Shown piece by piece: positions 23,739-32,625 of a stretch of 64,000 nt of DNA. The DNA comes from Maribacter aquimaris (GTDB lineage Bacteria > Bacteroidota > Bacteroidia > Flavobacteriales > Flavobacteriaceae), in the NCBI RefSeq assembly GCF_014596745.1, contig NZ_JABTCF010000010.1, positions 62,001 to 126,000 on the forward strand, given 5' to 3'. The notes beneath the pieces are model-generated. The model did not search any database, had not been told where the DNA came from, and saw only the letters and a list, made by a program, of their open reading frames with translations. A program made the translations under genes and the position numbers. The first letter of the stretch is position 1. Every line of letters begins with the position of its first letter.

Positions 23739-24662
23739 TTGATCGATACCGTACTAGATAATGTTCATATTAATTTCGATAGCCAAACCCTATGGATATT
23801 GAATATTGCCTTGGCTTTGGTCATGTTCGGAATTGCCTTGGAAATATCGGTGGTGGATTTTAAAAGACTTTTCAAGAAACCTAAATCCATTTTAACGGGG
23901 GTTTGTAGTCAGTTTTTAATCTTACCTGCAATGACCTTTGTGCTGGTTTGGCTCATAGAGCCCATTCCAAGTATTGCTTTGGGAATGTTTATGGTTGCCG
24001 CCTGTCCGGGAGGGAATATCTCCAATTTCATAACCCATTTGGCCAATGGTAATTCCGCATTGTCCGTTAGCCTTACGGCAGTGGCCACGCTTATGGCTGT
24101 TTTTATGACGCCGTTCAACCTTGAACTTTGGGGCTCTTTGTATGGGCCTACCGAAATAATATTGAAGGATGTAGCCATATCGCCGTATGAAATGGTGAAA
24201 TTGGTTTCCTTGTTATTGGCTATCCCCTTGCTTTTGGGTATGTGGGTGAATTACCTAAAACCTGTATTGGCCAAAAAAATGGCCAAAGTGTTGAAATGGA
24301 TTTCCTTGGTCTTTTTTATTGCCCTGATATTCCTTGCCCTTTATAACAATAGGGAAATATTTGTGGATTATATTTTTTATGTTTTCTGGATTGTACTCAT
24401 TCATAACCTCTTGGCTTTCTTAACAGGATTTTCATTTGCAAGATTGATGGGGTTGTCCACTAGGGACGTACGATCGATTACTATTGAAACGGGTATTCAA
24501 AATTCAGGGTTGGGACTGCTGCTGATCTTTACTTTTTTTGAAGGCTTGGGGGGTATGGCATTACTTGCGGCCTTTTGGGGAATTTGGCATTTGGTCTCTG
24601 GTTTGGTACTCTCCGCATTTTGGGGGTATAAACCCATTGGGAAAGAGGAATTGGCTTCATGA
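23739..24662 (+). CDS. Bile acid:sodium symporter (BASS) family transporter, TTG start
   Basis: This 307-residue membrane protein has nine or ten TMs. Family marks are the ACPGGNISNFITHLANGNSALSVSLTAV crossover region (about 88-115) and TIETGIQNSGLGLLL (248-262), the two discontinuous helices that bind Na+. The only start that keeps the first TM is TTG at 23739, 4 nt after the csaA stop; the first ATG (23823) would remove half of TM1. Substrates in bacteria are varied (bile acids, pantoate, keto acids). The stop overlaps the acyltransferase ATG (ATGA). Confidence 0.88.
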   Translation: MIDTVLDNVHINFDSQTLWILNIALALVMFGIALEISVVDFKRLFKKPKSILTGVCSQFLILPAMTFVLVWLIEPIPSIALGMFMVAACPGGNISNFITHLANGNSALSVSLTAVATLMAVFMTPFNLELWGSLYGPTEIILKDVAISPYEMVKLVSLLLAIPLLLGMWVNYLKPVLAKKMAKVLKWISLVFFIALIFLALYNNREIFVDYIFYVFWIVLIHNLLAFLTGFSFARLMGLSTRDVRSITIETGIQNSGLGLLLIFTFFEGLGGMALLAAFWGIWHLVSGLVLSAFWGYKPIGKEELAS

Positions 24663-25702
24663 GGATAGGATACAGGATTTTAAAACTTTATATAAGGACC
24701 AGTCTGTTTTTTTATTTCAAAAAAATCAAGGTGGAAGGGCTACGGAATATACCAAAGGATAAGCCCGTTATACTCTTGGCGAACCATCAGAATGCTTTGA
24801 TGGATGCCTTGGTCATCGTTATGAACGTTAAGGAAGCTCCCTATTTTTTAGCGCGGTCCGACGTTTTTAAAAAACCATGGGTCAGTCGGTTTTTGCACTA
24901 CCTGCGAATGATTCCTATCTATAGGTTTAGGGATGGAAGGGAAACCCTTAAGAATAATCCAGCAATTTTTGATAAATGCGGTAACCTCTTGGCGGAGGGA
25001 AAAACATTGATGCTTTTCCCAGAAGGTAATCACGGCCTTCATCGACGGGTTCGATGGCCCATGCGAAAGGGTTTTGTAAAGATGATATTCTCCGCTTTGG
25101 AAAAAAATCCGGATTTGGATATTAGAATAGTACCAGTAGGATTGAATTACCTAAAAGCCCAAGGCTTTCCCGATAGTGTGGCCTTGCATATTGGTAAAGA
25201 TCTTGCTGTACAGGGGTTTTATGACCCTAAAGATTTGACCCGTACTGAAAGTCAACTCAAAAAAGAGGTGTATGAACGTTTAAAGCAGTTGACAACCCAT
25301 ATCCCTGAAGGAGAGGATTACGACAATGTTATTGAAGCTTTGGACAGCCATGGAGTGGATTACCTAGACCCTATTACCGTAAATAGGAAAATAAAAGAAA
25401 TCGATGCGCCAATTCAAAAGGGGGCAAAGCAAAAGGGAAACCAGGTGTTCCCAAAGGTTATGAGGTTCATTTTTACGATGGTGAACTTTCCGGTACTCCT
25501 CATATGGAACAGGTTTGTAAAGCCCCTTAAGATGGATATCGAATTTAGGGCCACTTTGCGTTTTGCATTGGGGATTGTCTTATTTCCTACATACTATGTT
25601 CTTTTGTTTCTATTGCTTGCCTGCCTGTTTGGTATAGGATTGGCATCCCTTGTTTTTTTAGGCCATTTGCTTTTTAACCTGTTGTATGTAAAGCTTGTTT
25701 AG
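24659..25702 (+). CDS. 1-acylglycerol-3-phosphate acyltransferase-like (PlsC domain) protein
   Basis: This 347-residue membrane-bound acyltransferase is involved in phospholipid or lipid modification. The catalytic box is NHQNALMDAL with H43 and D49, five residues apart rather than the classical four (HX4D). Block III is FPEGNHGLHRRVR (120-132; E122, G123). The C-terminus has two TM helices (about 298-345). It lies in an operon with csaA and the BASS gene. The acyl acceptor is not known. Confidence 0.85.
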   Translation: MRIGYRILKLYIRTSLFFYFKKIKVEGLRNIPKDKPVILLANHQNALMDALVIVMNVKEAPYFLARSDVFKKPWVSRFLHYLRMIPIYRFRDGRETLKNNPAIFDKCGNLLAEGKTLMLFPEGNHGLHRRVRWPMRKGFVKMIFSALEKNPDLDIRIVPVGLNYLKAQGFPDSVALHIGKDLAVQGFYDPKDLTRTESQLKKEVYERLKQLTTHIPEGEDYDNVIEALDSHGVDYLDPITVNRKIKEIDAPIQKGAKQKGNQVFPKVMRFIFTMVNFPVLLIWNRFVKPLKMDIEFRATLRFALGIVLFPTYYVLLFLLLACLFGIGLASLVFLGHLLFNLLYVKLV

Positions 25703-25704
25703 GG

Positions 25705-28239
25705 TTACATCATATCCCCAAAAAAGATGGCATTCATTAATAATTTATTCGTACCATACCAAAAGGCCCTAAAATTGGTGTTATCGGTAAAGATGATCAC
25801 TCGGCCTTTACCGATCTTTTTTACGGTAAAAGGAACAGAGCCTTTAAGTAGTTCCAGATTCTCCTCTGAAATATAACCGCTTAATAATGGATCGTTGGTA
25901 TATTGGATAGGATTGTTGAAACTGTTCTTATCGGGTTCTATATAAATGTTGGTGTTGCGGAATAAGGGAAGCTTGTCATTCTTATACCCAAAATTAATTG
26001 GATGTGATCTGTCTAATCTTGCTTCGAAAATGGCTCCTCCGGTAACTTGGGCCCCTTTAAAATCATTCTTTTTGGCGAAAGGGATGTCTTTGGCGACCAG
26101 AGTGTCTTTCCGGAATTTCAGGGTAACGATTTTGTTTTTATTTAGCCATTCGGCGATATTGCGGTACCCGATTAAGGTACCCCCATTTTTAACCCAGTCC
26201 GTTAATTTTTCAGCATCTTTTTTACTGATACCTTTTTTGCCCCATGAGCTCGTACTGGGAATGATCAAATCGGTGTATTTGCCCAAATCCAAGGTACTGA
26301 AGTAGGACCTATCCAGTTTTGTCAATGGAATGTTGTAGCGAGTGTCGAACAAATGCCAAATTTCTCCTGCATCATAAGAACGAATACCATCACCTACTAA
26401 AATCGCAACTTTCTGTTTTTTGATGGGGTCGAAATCATTACTTCCCAAATCGATTCCTTTGGTAAGGCCTGTACCAACGGCCGTAATCTGTAACTGACTT
26501 TCTTGTGCCACCCCTTTTAGGAAGGTGTATAGTTCCTCTAGATTCAGGTCCTGGTTTTGTACGGGAACCATAATCGTACCATAATCATAGGATTTGCCTT
26601 CCACGGTGAACGGGGATTTGGCCACCTTGGCCCTTAAACCTTTCTCAACAATGCTGTTCAATGCCTTGGGGGTGTAATACTCATTCCATTCAAAAAGATA
26701 GGCGTAAGTACTCTTACCGGTGACATTTCCTGTCAAGGGTTGAAGGTCCGTTATCTCCTCCCCGGCATGGGCCATGCTATTTTGTTCCGTATAGTCGACA
26801 TTGAATGCCAAGGGGAATGTCCATGCGGAAATATCATAAAAAAGGCTATCGGAAAACGAAGTGCGTTTTTCAAACATGGCCTTGATCAATCGATGGTTTT
26901 TTTGATCCAAGGGCACCACATAACTATTTCCTTTGGTATAATTCTTCCCATCAATGACGGCATCACTCGCCAAGCCATGGAATTTTATCTGGTGGCGATT
27001 TAAGATTTCTGCCAAATGCCAGCTTTTTGCCGCATCCTTATTATCGCCAAAAACAATCGATTTAGATTTACTTTTCCCGGCTTCGGTTCGGGCTCCATTA
27101 AAAAAGTCACGTTGATAATCCAATAATTTAACCCTCATGTTATTGGCTGCTTCAATCGTGGACAAAGCTGTAGCGAACTGATTCCGAATGGTGAACGGGA
27201 AGGTCAATAGCCCGTTTTCCGATTCTTGTGCATGGCCCCTTGAGCTGGCCTGTTCGAACAAAATACCTATTCCCCCATTGACATCAGGGAAAGTAGAGCC
27301 TTTGCCGTAGAAATAATCGTCATAATTTTCCTCTGAAAAATACAATGAGCCGATCTTATCCAATGCCTTGGCATGGTAGGTGCCGATTTCGGCAGTCAAC
27401 TCCTGATTGATTTTAGGGGTCAAGGGATGCACCCTTGTAGGTTCTCCAGGTTGGAAAAAGAAGGTCGAATTAGTGCCCATTTCATGATGGTCTGTAAGGA
27501 TATTGGGTTTCCACTGATGAAAGCTTCGGATACGGGCCCTACTTTCGGGAAGCTGTACCGGTAACCAATCCCGGTTCATGTCAAACCAATAGTGGTTGGT
27601 TCTTCCGCCGGGCCATACCTCATGAAATTCCCTGTCGTTTTTATCTGAAACGGGATGTATACTTTTGTTCGTATTGGCCCAGTAGGCAAAGCGTTGCAAT
27701 CCATCAGGATTGAAACAGGGATCCATAAGAATGACGACGTGGTCCAATAGACTTTCGATTTCCGGACCTTCGGCTGCGGCCAGGTAATAGGCATAGGCCA
27801 ATCCTGCATTGGAACCACTAGGTTCATTACCATGTATGGAGAATCCTTGGTACACAACCACGGGCATATTGTCAGTGTCAAGGCCATTGCTGTTGTTTTC
27901 AGTGAGTGCAATATGATTTTTTCGTATCGTATTGATATTCCGGTGATTTTTAGGCGATGTGATGGTTAATAACAAGATAGGTCGTCCTTCAAAAGTCACA
28001 CCCCGGTTTTCCAGGGTTATCCTATCACTTTTTTCTGCCAAGGTTTGCATATAGAATACCAATTTGTCATGGGTTACGTGCCAATCGCCCACTTCATGGC
28101 CAATGACTTCCTTGGGGGTGGGGATATTTTGGTCATATGTGATATTCTGGGGAAGATAATAATCGAGGTTGATGGCGTTTTGTGCAAGGGCACCAAATGT
28201 AAACGAAAGGAGGAATACAATCGAAAGTGGATATTTCAT
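25705..28239 (-). CDS. M14 family zinc carboxypeptidase, large exported form
   Basis: This 844-residue enzyme has a signal peptide (about 1-19, ends GALAQ). The M14 domain shows zinc ligands H136 and E139 (SIHGNEPSG), a third His in TDHHEMG (251/252), the substrate-binding DPCFNPDG and DMNRDW motifs, and the catalytic glutamate E329 in GILFEQASSRG. The C-terminal half (about 380-844) includes a glutamine-amidotransferase-like region (AILVGDGIRSYDAGEIWHLFD) often attached to these Bacteroidota M14 proteins. It probably degrades peptides in the periplasm. It is convergent with the acyltransferase gene, 2 nt apart. Confidence 0.93.
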   Translation of the reverse strand: MKYPLSIVFLLSFTFGALAQNAINLDYYLPQNITYDQNIPTPKEVIGHEVGDWHVTHDKLVFYMQTLAEKSDRITLENRGVTFEGRPILLLTITSPKNHRNINTIRKNHIALTENNSNGLDTDNMPVVVYQGFSIHGNEPSGSNAGLAYAYYLAAAEGPEIESLLDHVVILMDPCFNPDGLQRFAYWANTNKSIHPVSDKNDREFHEVWPGGRTNHYWFDMNRDWLPVQLPESRARIRSFHQWKPNILTDHHEMGTNSTFFFQPGEPTRVHPLTPKINQELTAEIGTYHAKALDKIGSLYFSEENYDDYFYGKGSTFPDVNGGIGILFEQASSRGHAQESENGLLTFPFTIRNQFATALSTIEAANNMRVKLLDYQRDFFNGARTEAGKSKSKSIVFGDNKDAAKSWHLAEILNRHQIKFHGLASDAVIDGKNYTKGNSYVVPLDQKNHRLIKAMFEKRTSFSDSLFYDISAWTFPLAFNVDYTEQNSMAHAGEEITDLQPLTGNVTGKSTYAYLFEWNEYYTPKALNSIVEKGLRAKVAKSPFTVEGKSYDYGTIMVPVQNQDLNLEELYTFLKGVAQESQLQITAVGTGLTKGIDLGSNDFDPIKKQKVAILVGDGIRSYDAGEIWHLFDTRYNIPLTKLDRSYFSTLDLGKYTDLIIPSTSSWGKKGISKKDAEKLTDWVKNGGTLIGYRNIAEWLNKNKIVTLKFRKDTLVAKDIPFAKKNDFKGAQVTGGAIFEARLDRSHPINFGYKNDKLPLFRNTNIYIEPDKNSFNNPIQYTNDPLLSGYISEENLELLKGSVPFTVKKIGKGRVIIFTDNTNFRAFWYGTNKLLMNAIFFGDMM

Positions 28240-28269
28240 ATGAGATGGATTAGCTTTTGCTAAAAATAA

Positions 28270-28302
28270 AAAAACGACCCTGATAATCAGGGTCGTTTTT
28301 AA
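28270..28302. terminator. Bidirectional-looking terminator
   Basis: AAAAACGACCCTGA pairs with TCAGGGTCGTTTTT around TAA. It lies after the DUF3276 gene and before the M14 gene on the minus strand, and has A/T tracts on both sides. Confidence 0.85.
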
Positions 28303-28320
28303 AAAATATTTGGTTTGTTT

Positions 28321-28692
28321 CTAAATATCATCAAAACTGACATCGGTGAAACTCTCTGAAGGTTTCATTTCACCATTCTCATGAAATTCTTCCTTTTTAA
28401 AATCTTTTTGGTGTCTCTCCGAGATAACTTCCGTTCCTTTTTCCGCAATGATAAAATCCATCATTTCGTCTACATTTTCCTTAAAAGCGGCAAAATCCTC
28501 TTTGTATAGGTAGATTTTGTGTTTTTTGTAATGAAACGAACCGTCATCATGTGTGAATTTCTTGCTTTCGGTTATTGTTAGATAGTAGTCACCTGCTTTG
28601 GTGCTCCTTACATCAAAGAAATATGTTCTCCTTCCGGCTCTCAATACCTTGGAGTGTATCTCCTCCTGATCTATTAATTCTTTGTCGCTCAT
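28321..28692 (-). CDS. PUR-alpha-like nucleic-acid-binding protein (DUF3276)
   Basis: This 123-residue protein has the PUR repeat core SKVLRAGRRTYFFDVRSTKAGDYYLTITESKKF split over residues 14-46 and the helix YLYKEDFAAFKENVDEMMDFI. Bacterial PUR proteins of this type bind single-stranded DNA/RNA and are almost universal in Bacteroidota and spirochaetes. An acidic, probably disordered tail ends FTDVSFDDI. ATG at 28692. Followed by a strong terminator, so it is monocistronic. Confidence 0.88.
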   Translation of the reverse strand: MSDKELIDQEEIHSKVLRAGRRTYFFDVRSTKAGDYYLTITESKKFTHDDGSFHYKKHKIYLYKEDFAAFKENVDEMMDFIIAEKGTEVISERHQKDFKKEEFHENGEMKPSESFTDVSFDDI

Positions 28693-28770
28693 TTTTCAAG
28701 TTTCTAGTTAATTAAAATAGTGTCTAATCCTCAAAATTGTAAAAAAAAAGCGTAGTTAGCAACAATAATG

Positions 28771-30525
28771 TTAGTTTTCTTTCTCGGATAGTTGGTGAAG
28801 ATAGAGTTCCTTATAATAGCCATCCACATTGTTCAATTCTTCATGGGTGCCCGACTGTAATAACTTACCATCACTCAAAACCAGTATTTTATCGGCGTTT
28901 ATTGCCGAGGATACCCTATGGCTAACGATAATCGTTGTTTTGGCCTTGGATGCCTTCTGTAGATTGTTTAGAATGGTTTCTTCCGTTTCAGTGTCCACAG
29001 CCGAAAGACAATCATCGAATAGATAAATTTCCGGGTCTTTCAGAAGGGCCCTTGCGATTGAAATACGTTGTTTTTGGCCACCACTTAAAGTAATGCCACG
29101 CTCGCCCAAAATGGTGTCGTATTGTTTTTTGAATTCTATAATGTTATTGTGTACCACGGCACTTTTTGCAACCTTGATCACTTCCTCATCCGTGGCACTG
29201 GCTTTACCGAATTTTATATTGTTCTTGATGGTATCGGAAAATAGAAATGCGTCTTGGGGTACGGCCCCAATAGCCTGACGCAGGCTGTATAGGTTTAGTT
29301 TTTTGATAGGGACATCATCAATAAATAGTTCGCCGGAGCCAACATCATAAAGTCTAGCGATCAGATCAAGTATCGTTGATTTTCCCGATCCCGTTTTTCC
29401 TAGAATAGCCACGGTTTGGCCTTCTTCTATCGTAAAGGAAATATCCTTTAAGGCCATAATATTGGTGTCCTCGTAGGTATAGCTGACATTTTTGAATTCT
29501 ATTTTCCCCTTTATCGGCGTATCTTCCTTTACTTCGTTTTTGATTTGGGGCTTTTCATTTAAAAATTCATTGATCCTTTTCTGAGAGGCTTCCGCACGTT
29601 GAATGATGGAGGTAAGCCATCCAACAATGGCAACAGGCCAAGTCAACATGTTTACATAAAGGACGAATTCGGCAATTACGCCTACAGAGGCAATCTCTCC
29701 GTCTATATATTGATGGCCCCCAATATAAATAACGAAAATATTACTGATTCCTATAAGCAATATCATTAGGGGGAAGAACCAGGCGTTTACCTTGGCAAGA
29801 TCCATACTTTTTTCCTTGCCTTCCATGGCCAGCACCTTTAATTCGGCATTGATCTGTGGTTCTATGGCGTAGGCCTTGATTACCGACACACCGGAGAAAA
29901 CCTCTTGTGTGAATGTGGAAAGGGTAGATAGGTATTCTTGTACGACTGTACTGCGTTTGTGTATTATTTTACTTATTTGGTATATGAGTATCGAAAGGAT
30001 GGGCAACGGAATCAAGGTATAGGCGGCCAATGTTGGGGCCGTAAAGAACATTATGGGGATGATGCATGCGAATAGGGTTATGGTGTTGATGCCGTACATT
30101 AAGGCAGGACCCGAATACATACGAACCTGACTGACGTCCTCACTGATCCGGTTCATTAAATCACCCGTTCGGTTTTTTTTGTAAAAATTCAAACTCAAGA
30201 ATTGATAATGATCGAAAATCTCATTCTTAAGATCGTATTCAATATAGCGGGAGACATAAATAATGGTCTGTCGCATTAGAAAAGTGAAAAAACCGGAGAG
30301 CAATGCGGCCCCCACGATTATCAGAATAAATTCAAAAAGGTGTTCTTTGGCGGTTTCCTGGGTGATTTCGCCCTTAACAAAGTCCTCAACCGTGGTAATC
30401 GATTTTTGGACATAGGAGGGCATGATCAACTGAAAAATCTTGGCAACGACAGTAATTACCATCCCTACCAGAAGTTTTAACCAATATTTTTTAAAGTATT
30501 TATTTAGATGCTTAAGTTCTTTCAT
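28771..30525 (-). CDS. ABC exporter, fused permease-ATPase (MsbA/MDR-like)
   Basis: This 584-residue half-transporter works as a homodimer in the inner membrane. It has six TMs (residues about 15-310) followed by the nucleotide-binding domain: Walker A GKTGSGKST, Q-loop VPQDAFLF, signature LSGGQKQRISIARA, Walker B IYLFDDCLSAVD, H-loop VSHRV. Asp replaces the usual catalytic Glu after Walker B (FDDCLS), which often means slower hydrolysis or one degenerate site. The substrate (lipid or drug) is unknown. It is divergent from nusB. Confidence 0.93.
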   Translation of the reverse strand: MKELKHLNKYFKKYWLKLLVGMVITVVAKIFQLIMPSYVQKSITTVEDFVKGEITQETAKEHLFEFILIIVGAALLSGFFTFLMRQTIIYVSRYIEYDLKNEIFDHYQFLSLNFYKKNRTGDLMNRISEDVSQVRMYSGPALMYGINTITLFACIIPIMFFTAPTLAAYTLIPLPILSILIYQISKIIHKRSTVVQEYLSTLSTFTQEVFSGVSVIKAYAIEPQINAELKVLAMEGKEKSMDLAKVNAWFFPLMILLIGISNIFVIYIGGHQYIDGEIASVGVIAEFVLYVNMLTWPVAIVGWLTSIIQRAEASQKRINEFLNEKPQIKNEVKEDTPIKGKIEFKNVSYTYEDTNIMALKDISFTIEEGQTVAILGKTGSGKSTILDLIARLYDVGSGELFIDDVPIKKLNLYSLRQAIGAVPQDAFLFSDTIKNNIKFGKASATDEEVIKVAKSAVVHNNIIEFKKQYDTILGERGITLSGGQKQRISIARALLKDPEIYLFDDCLSAVDTETEETILNNLQKASKAKTTIIVSHRVSSAINADKILVLSDGKLLQSGTHEELNNVDGYYKELYLHQLSEKEN

Positions 30526-30711
30526 AAAGCTGGTCAGCTGAGTGGTTTTGTTATGGTCAAACCATTCGCCAAAGATAGAAGTTTGACTTAAAACCAGATG
30601 TTATAATATTTATAAATAAGAGAATAGTTGCAATAGAACCCATAGATTGAAAAATGATTTCTATTTTTGCGGCTTAGAATGTAAACCAATCTTAAAAAAA
30701 AGTTCTTCGAA

Positions 30712-31659
30712 ATGCTTACAAGAAGGCACATACGCGTAAAGGTGATGCAATGTATATATGCATTGACCCAATCAAAGGATGATTCCCTTGAAAAACAGGA
30801 AAAATTTTTAAAAGTAAGCATAGAGAACATGTATTCGCTCTATTTACTGATGCTTAGCCTGTTGATCGAGGTTCGACAATTGGCAGAGGAAAAAATCAAA
30901 CTTTCATCTAAAAAGTACATGGCCACTGATGCCGATGCGTTTCCGGACAATAAAAAGTTCGCAAACAACAAATTGTTGTTGCAATTGGCCAATAATGAAA
31001 GGCTAAAGGAAGCATTGGAAAAAAAGAAATTGAAGAATTGGTATTTGAACGAGGAATACGTAAAGCTGATTTATAAGGAAATTATAGGTAGCAAGGCGTA
31101 TCTGGACTATATGGAAATTCCCTCGAAAACCTATAAGGAGGATAAAGAATTGATAGCAGGCTTGTTCAAGGTTATTATAGCCCCCAATGAAAAGATCTAC
31201 GACTACCTTGAAGATGATAAGTTGACTTGGGTAGACGATATCCCTATTGTAAATACCTTTATCTTAAAACAATTCAAGAAAGTGAAGGAGGACCAAAACG
31301 AATCCTTTTTCTTGCCAAAGCTCCTAAAGGATGATGAGGATATGGTATTCGCAAAGCGGCTATTGACCAAAACCTTATTGAACAATGCCAAATGGGAAAA
31401 GGAAATTGAGGGGAAAACGCCAAACTGGGATAAGGATCGTATAGCGGACATCGATTCAATATTGTTGAAAATGGCCATATGTGAGTTATTGAACTTTCCT
31501 TCCATCCCCGAAAAAGTGACCATCAATGAGTTTTTGGAAATTGCGAAGGAATACTCAACCCCAAAGAGTAGTATCTTCATAAACGGCATACTCGATAAAT
31601 TAGTAAAGGAATACAAAGCTGAAGGAAAACTAAACAAGGTAGGGCGGGGACTATTATAA
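30712..31659 (+). CDS. nusB: Transcription antitermination factor NusB (long form)
   Basis: This 315-residue protein has a C-terminal NusB domain (about 190-305; LLNNAKWEKEIEGKTPNWDKDRIADIDSILLKMAICELL split by helices, then KVTINEFLEIAKEYSTPKSSIFINGILDKLVKEY). It has an N-terminal extension starting with the first NusB helix, MLTRRHIRVKVMQCIYAL. E. coli NusB is about 140 residues, so an insertion of some 150 residues is present, which is usual in Bacteroidota. It acts with NusE in rRNA antitermination. It heads the nusB-DUF1573-yajC cluster. Confidence 0.93.
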   Translation: MLTRRHIRVKVMQCIYALTQSKDDSLEKQEKFLKVSIENMYSLYLLMLSLLIEVRQLAEEKIKLSSKKYMATDADAFPDNKKFANNKLLLQLANNERLKEALEKKKLKNWYLNEEYVKLIYKEIIGSKAYLDYMEIPSKTYKEDKELIAGLFKVIIAPNEKIYDYLEDDKLTWVDDIPIVNTFILKQFKKVKEDQNESFFLPKLLKDDEDMVFAKRLLTKTLLNNAKWEKEIEGKTPNWDKDRIADIDSILLKMAICELLNFPSIPEKVTINEFLEIAKEYSTPKSSIFINGILDKLVKEYKAEGKLNKVGRGLL

Positions 31660-31701
31660 ATTAATTCTTTAATTTTGGGTCGAATCAAAAAAAATTTATC
31701 A

Positions 31702-32172
31702 ATGAAAAGAGCTATTTTAGGTTTAAGCCTAGTTGTTTTGTTAGGACTTGTTGCCTGCAAGGAAAATGCTTCAAGCAAAGTAAAGGACGATAATGTGGCT
31801 GTTGCCGCTGAACGTGATGAAGCTGCTAAACTTTTACCCGTAATGGTATTTGAAAAGGTTGAGCACGATTTTGGGACCATCACCCAAGGAACACCACAAG
31901 AAACCGTTTTTAAATTCACCAACACCGGTGATGCCCCTTTGGTGATAACCAAAGCTACCAGTAGCTGTGGGTGTACAGTTCCAAATCCACCAAAAGATCC
32001 AATTGCTCCTGGGGAACAAGGAGAATTAAAAGTCAAGTATAATGGAGCCGGACAAAATCAAATAACAAAAACCATTACCGTAGTAGCGAATACCGCTAAA
32101 GGTAGTGAGATGTTGAAGATAAAGGCTTTCGTAAATAAAAAAGGAGCAGCGCCATTAGGCCCTGTTAAATAA
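31702..32172 (+). CDS. DUF1573 lipoprotein
   Basis: This 156-residue predicted lipoprotein starts at ATG 31702: MKRAILGLSLVVLLGLVAC with lipobox Cys19. The mature part holds one Ig-like DUF1573 domain (EHDFGTITQGTPQETVFKFTNTGDAPLVITKA; SSCGCTVPNPPKDPIAPGEQGEL), including the family SSCGC motif. The domain is frequent in Bacteroidota envelope proteins, function unknown. Position between nusB and yajC is, from memory, conserved in Flavobacteriaceae. Confidence 0.9.
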   Translation: MKRAILGLSLVVLLGLVACKENASSKVKDDNVAVAAERDEAAKLLPVMVFEKVEHDFGTITQGTPQETVFKFTNTGDAPLVITKATSSCGCTVPNPPKDPIAPGEQGELKVKYNGAGQNQITKTITVVANTAKGSEMLKIKAFVNKKGAAPLGPVK

Positions 32173-32192
32173 GCAACGTAATAATAGATACA

Positions 32193-32489
32193 ATGGGAAG
32201 TGGAAGTATAATGGATTTTTTACCGATGATCCTCATTTTTGTGGTGGCATATTTTTTTATGATCCGACCACAAATGAAAAGACAAAAAGACGAAAAAAAA
32301 TTCGCAGCAGAATTGAAACGAGGCGATAGGATTATAACAAAAAGTGGTTTACACGGTAAAGTGGTCGATTTGAATGATAAGGATTCTTCTTGCGTCATTG
32401 AGACTATGGCCGGCAAATTGAAATTTGACCGTTCCGCGATTTCTTTGGAAATGAGCAAAAAATTGCAGACCCCGCCAGCCACAAAATAA
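32193..32489 (+). CDS. yajC: Preprotein translocase subunit YajC
   Basis: This 98-residue SecDF-associated protein has an N-terminal TM (IMDFLPMILIFVVAYFFMIRP, about 5-25) followed by the conserved RPQMKRQKDEKKF and LKRGDRIITKSGLHGKVV segments. ATG at 32193, 20 nt after the DUF1573 stop. A strong terminator follows, so the cluster ends here. Confidence 0.93.
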   Translation: MGSGSIMDFLPMILIFVVAYFFMIRPQMKRQKDEKKFAAELKRGDRIITKSGLHGKVVDLNDKDSSCVIETMAGKLKFDRSAISLEMSKKLQTPPATK

Positions 32490-32511
32490 AGTTTATCCCT
32501 TAAAGGATTTG

Positions 32512-32550
32512 ATAAAGCCAATGGTTCAAACCATTGGCTTTATTGTTTTA
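32512..32550 (+). terminator. Terminator after yajC
   Basis: Two perfect 15-bp arms, ATAAAGCCAATGGTT and its complement, surround a CA loop, followed by TATTGTTTTA. Confidence 0.85.
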
Positions 32551-32625
32551 AAGGGGCAATGTGGTATTTATTAACCGGAAACCTATTAACTGATAGTTGG
32601 ACAAAAGGGAGATCGTATTATAAAC

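Noticed and set aside
31203-32036. 277-codon minus-strand ORF
   Set aside because: It is antisense to nusB and the DUF1573 gene, which have clear domains; the translation is low-complexity Ser/Phe-rich.
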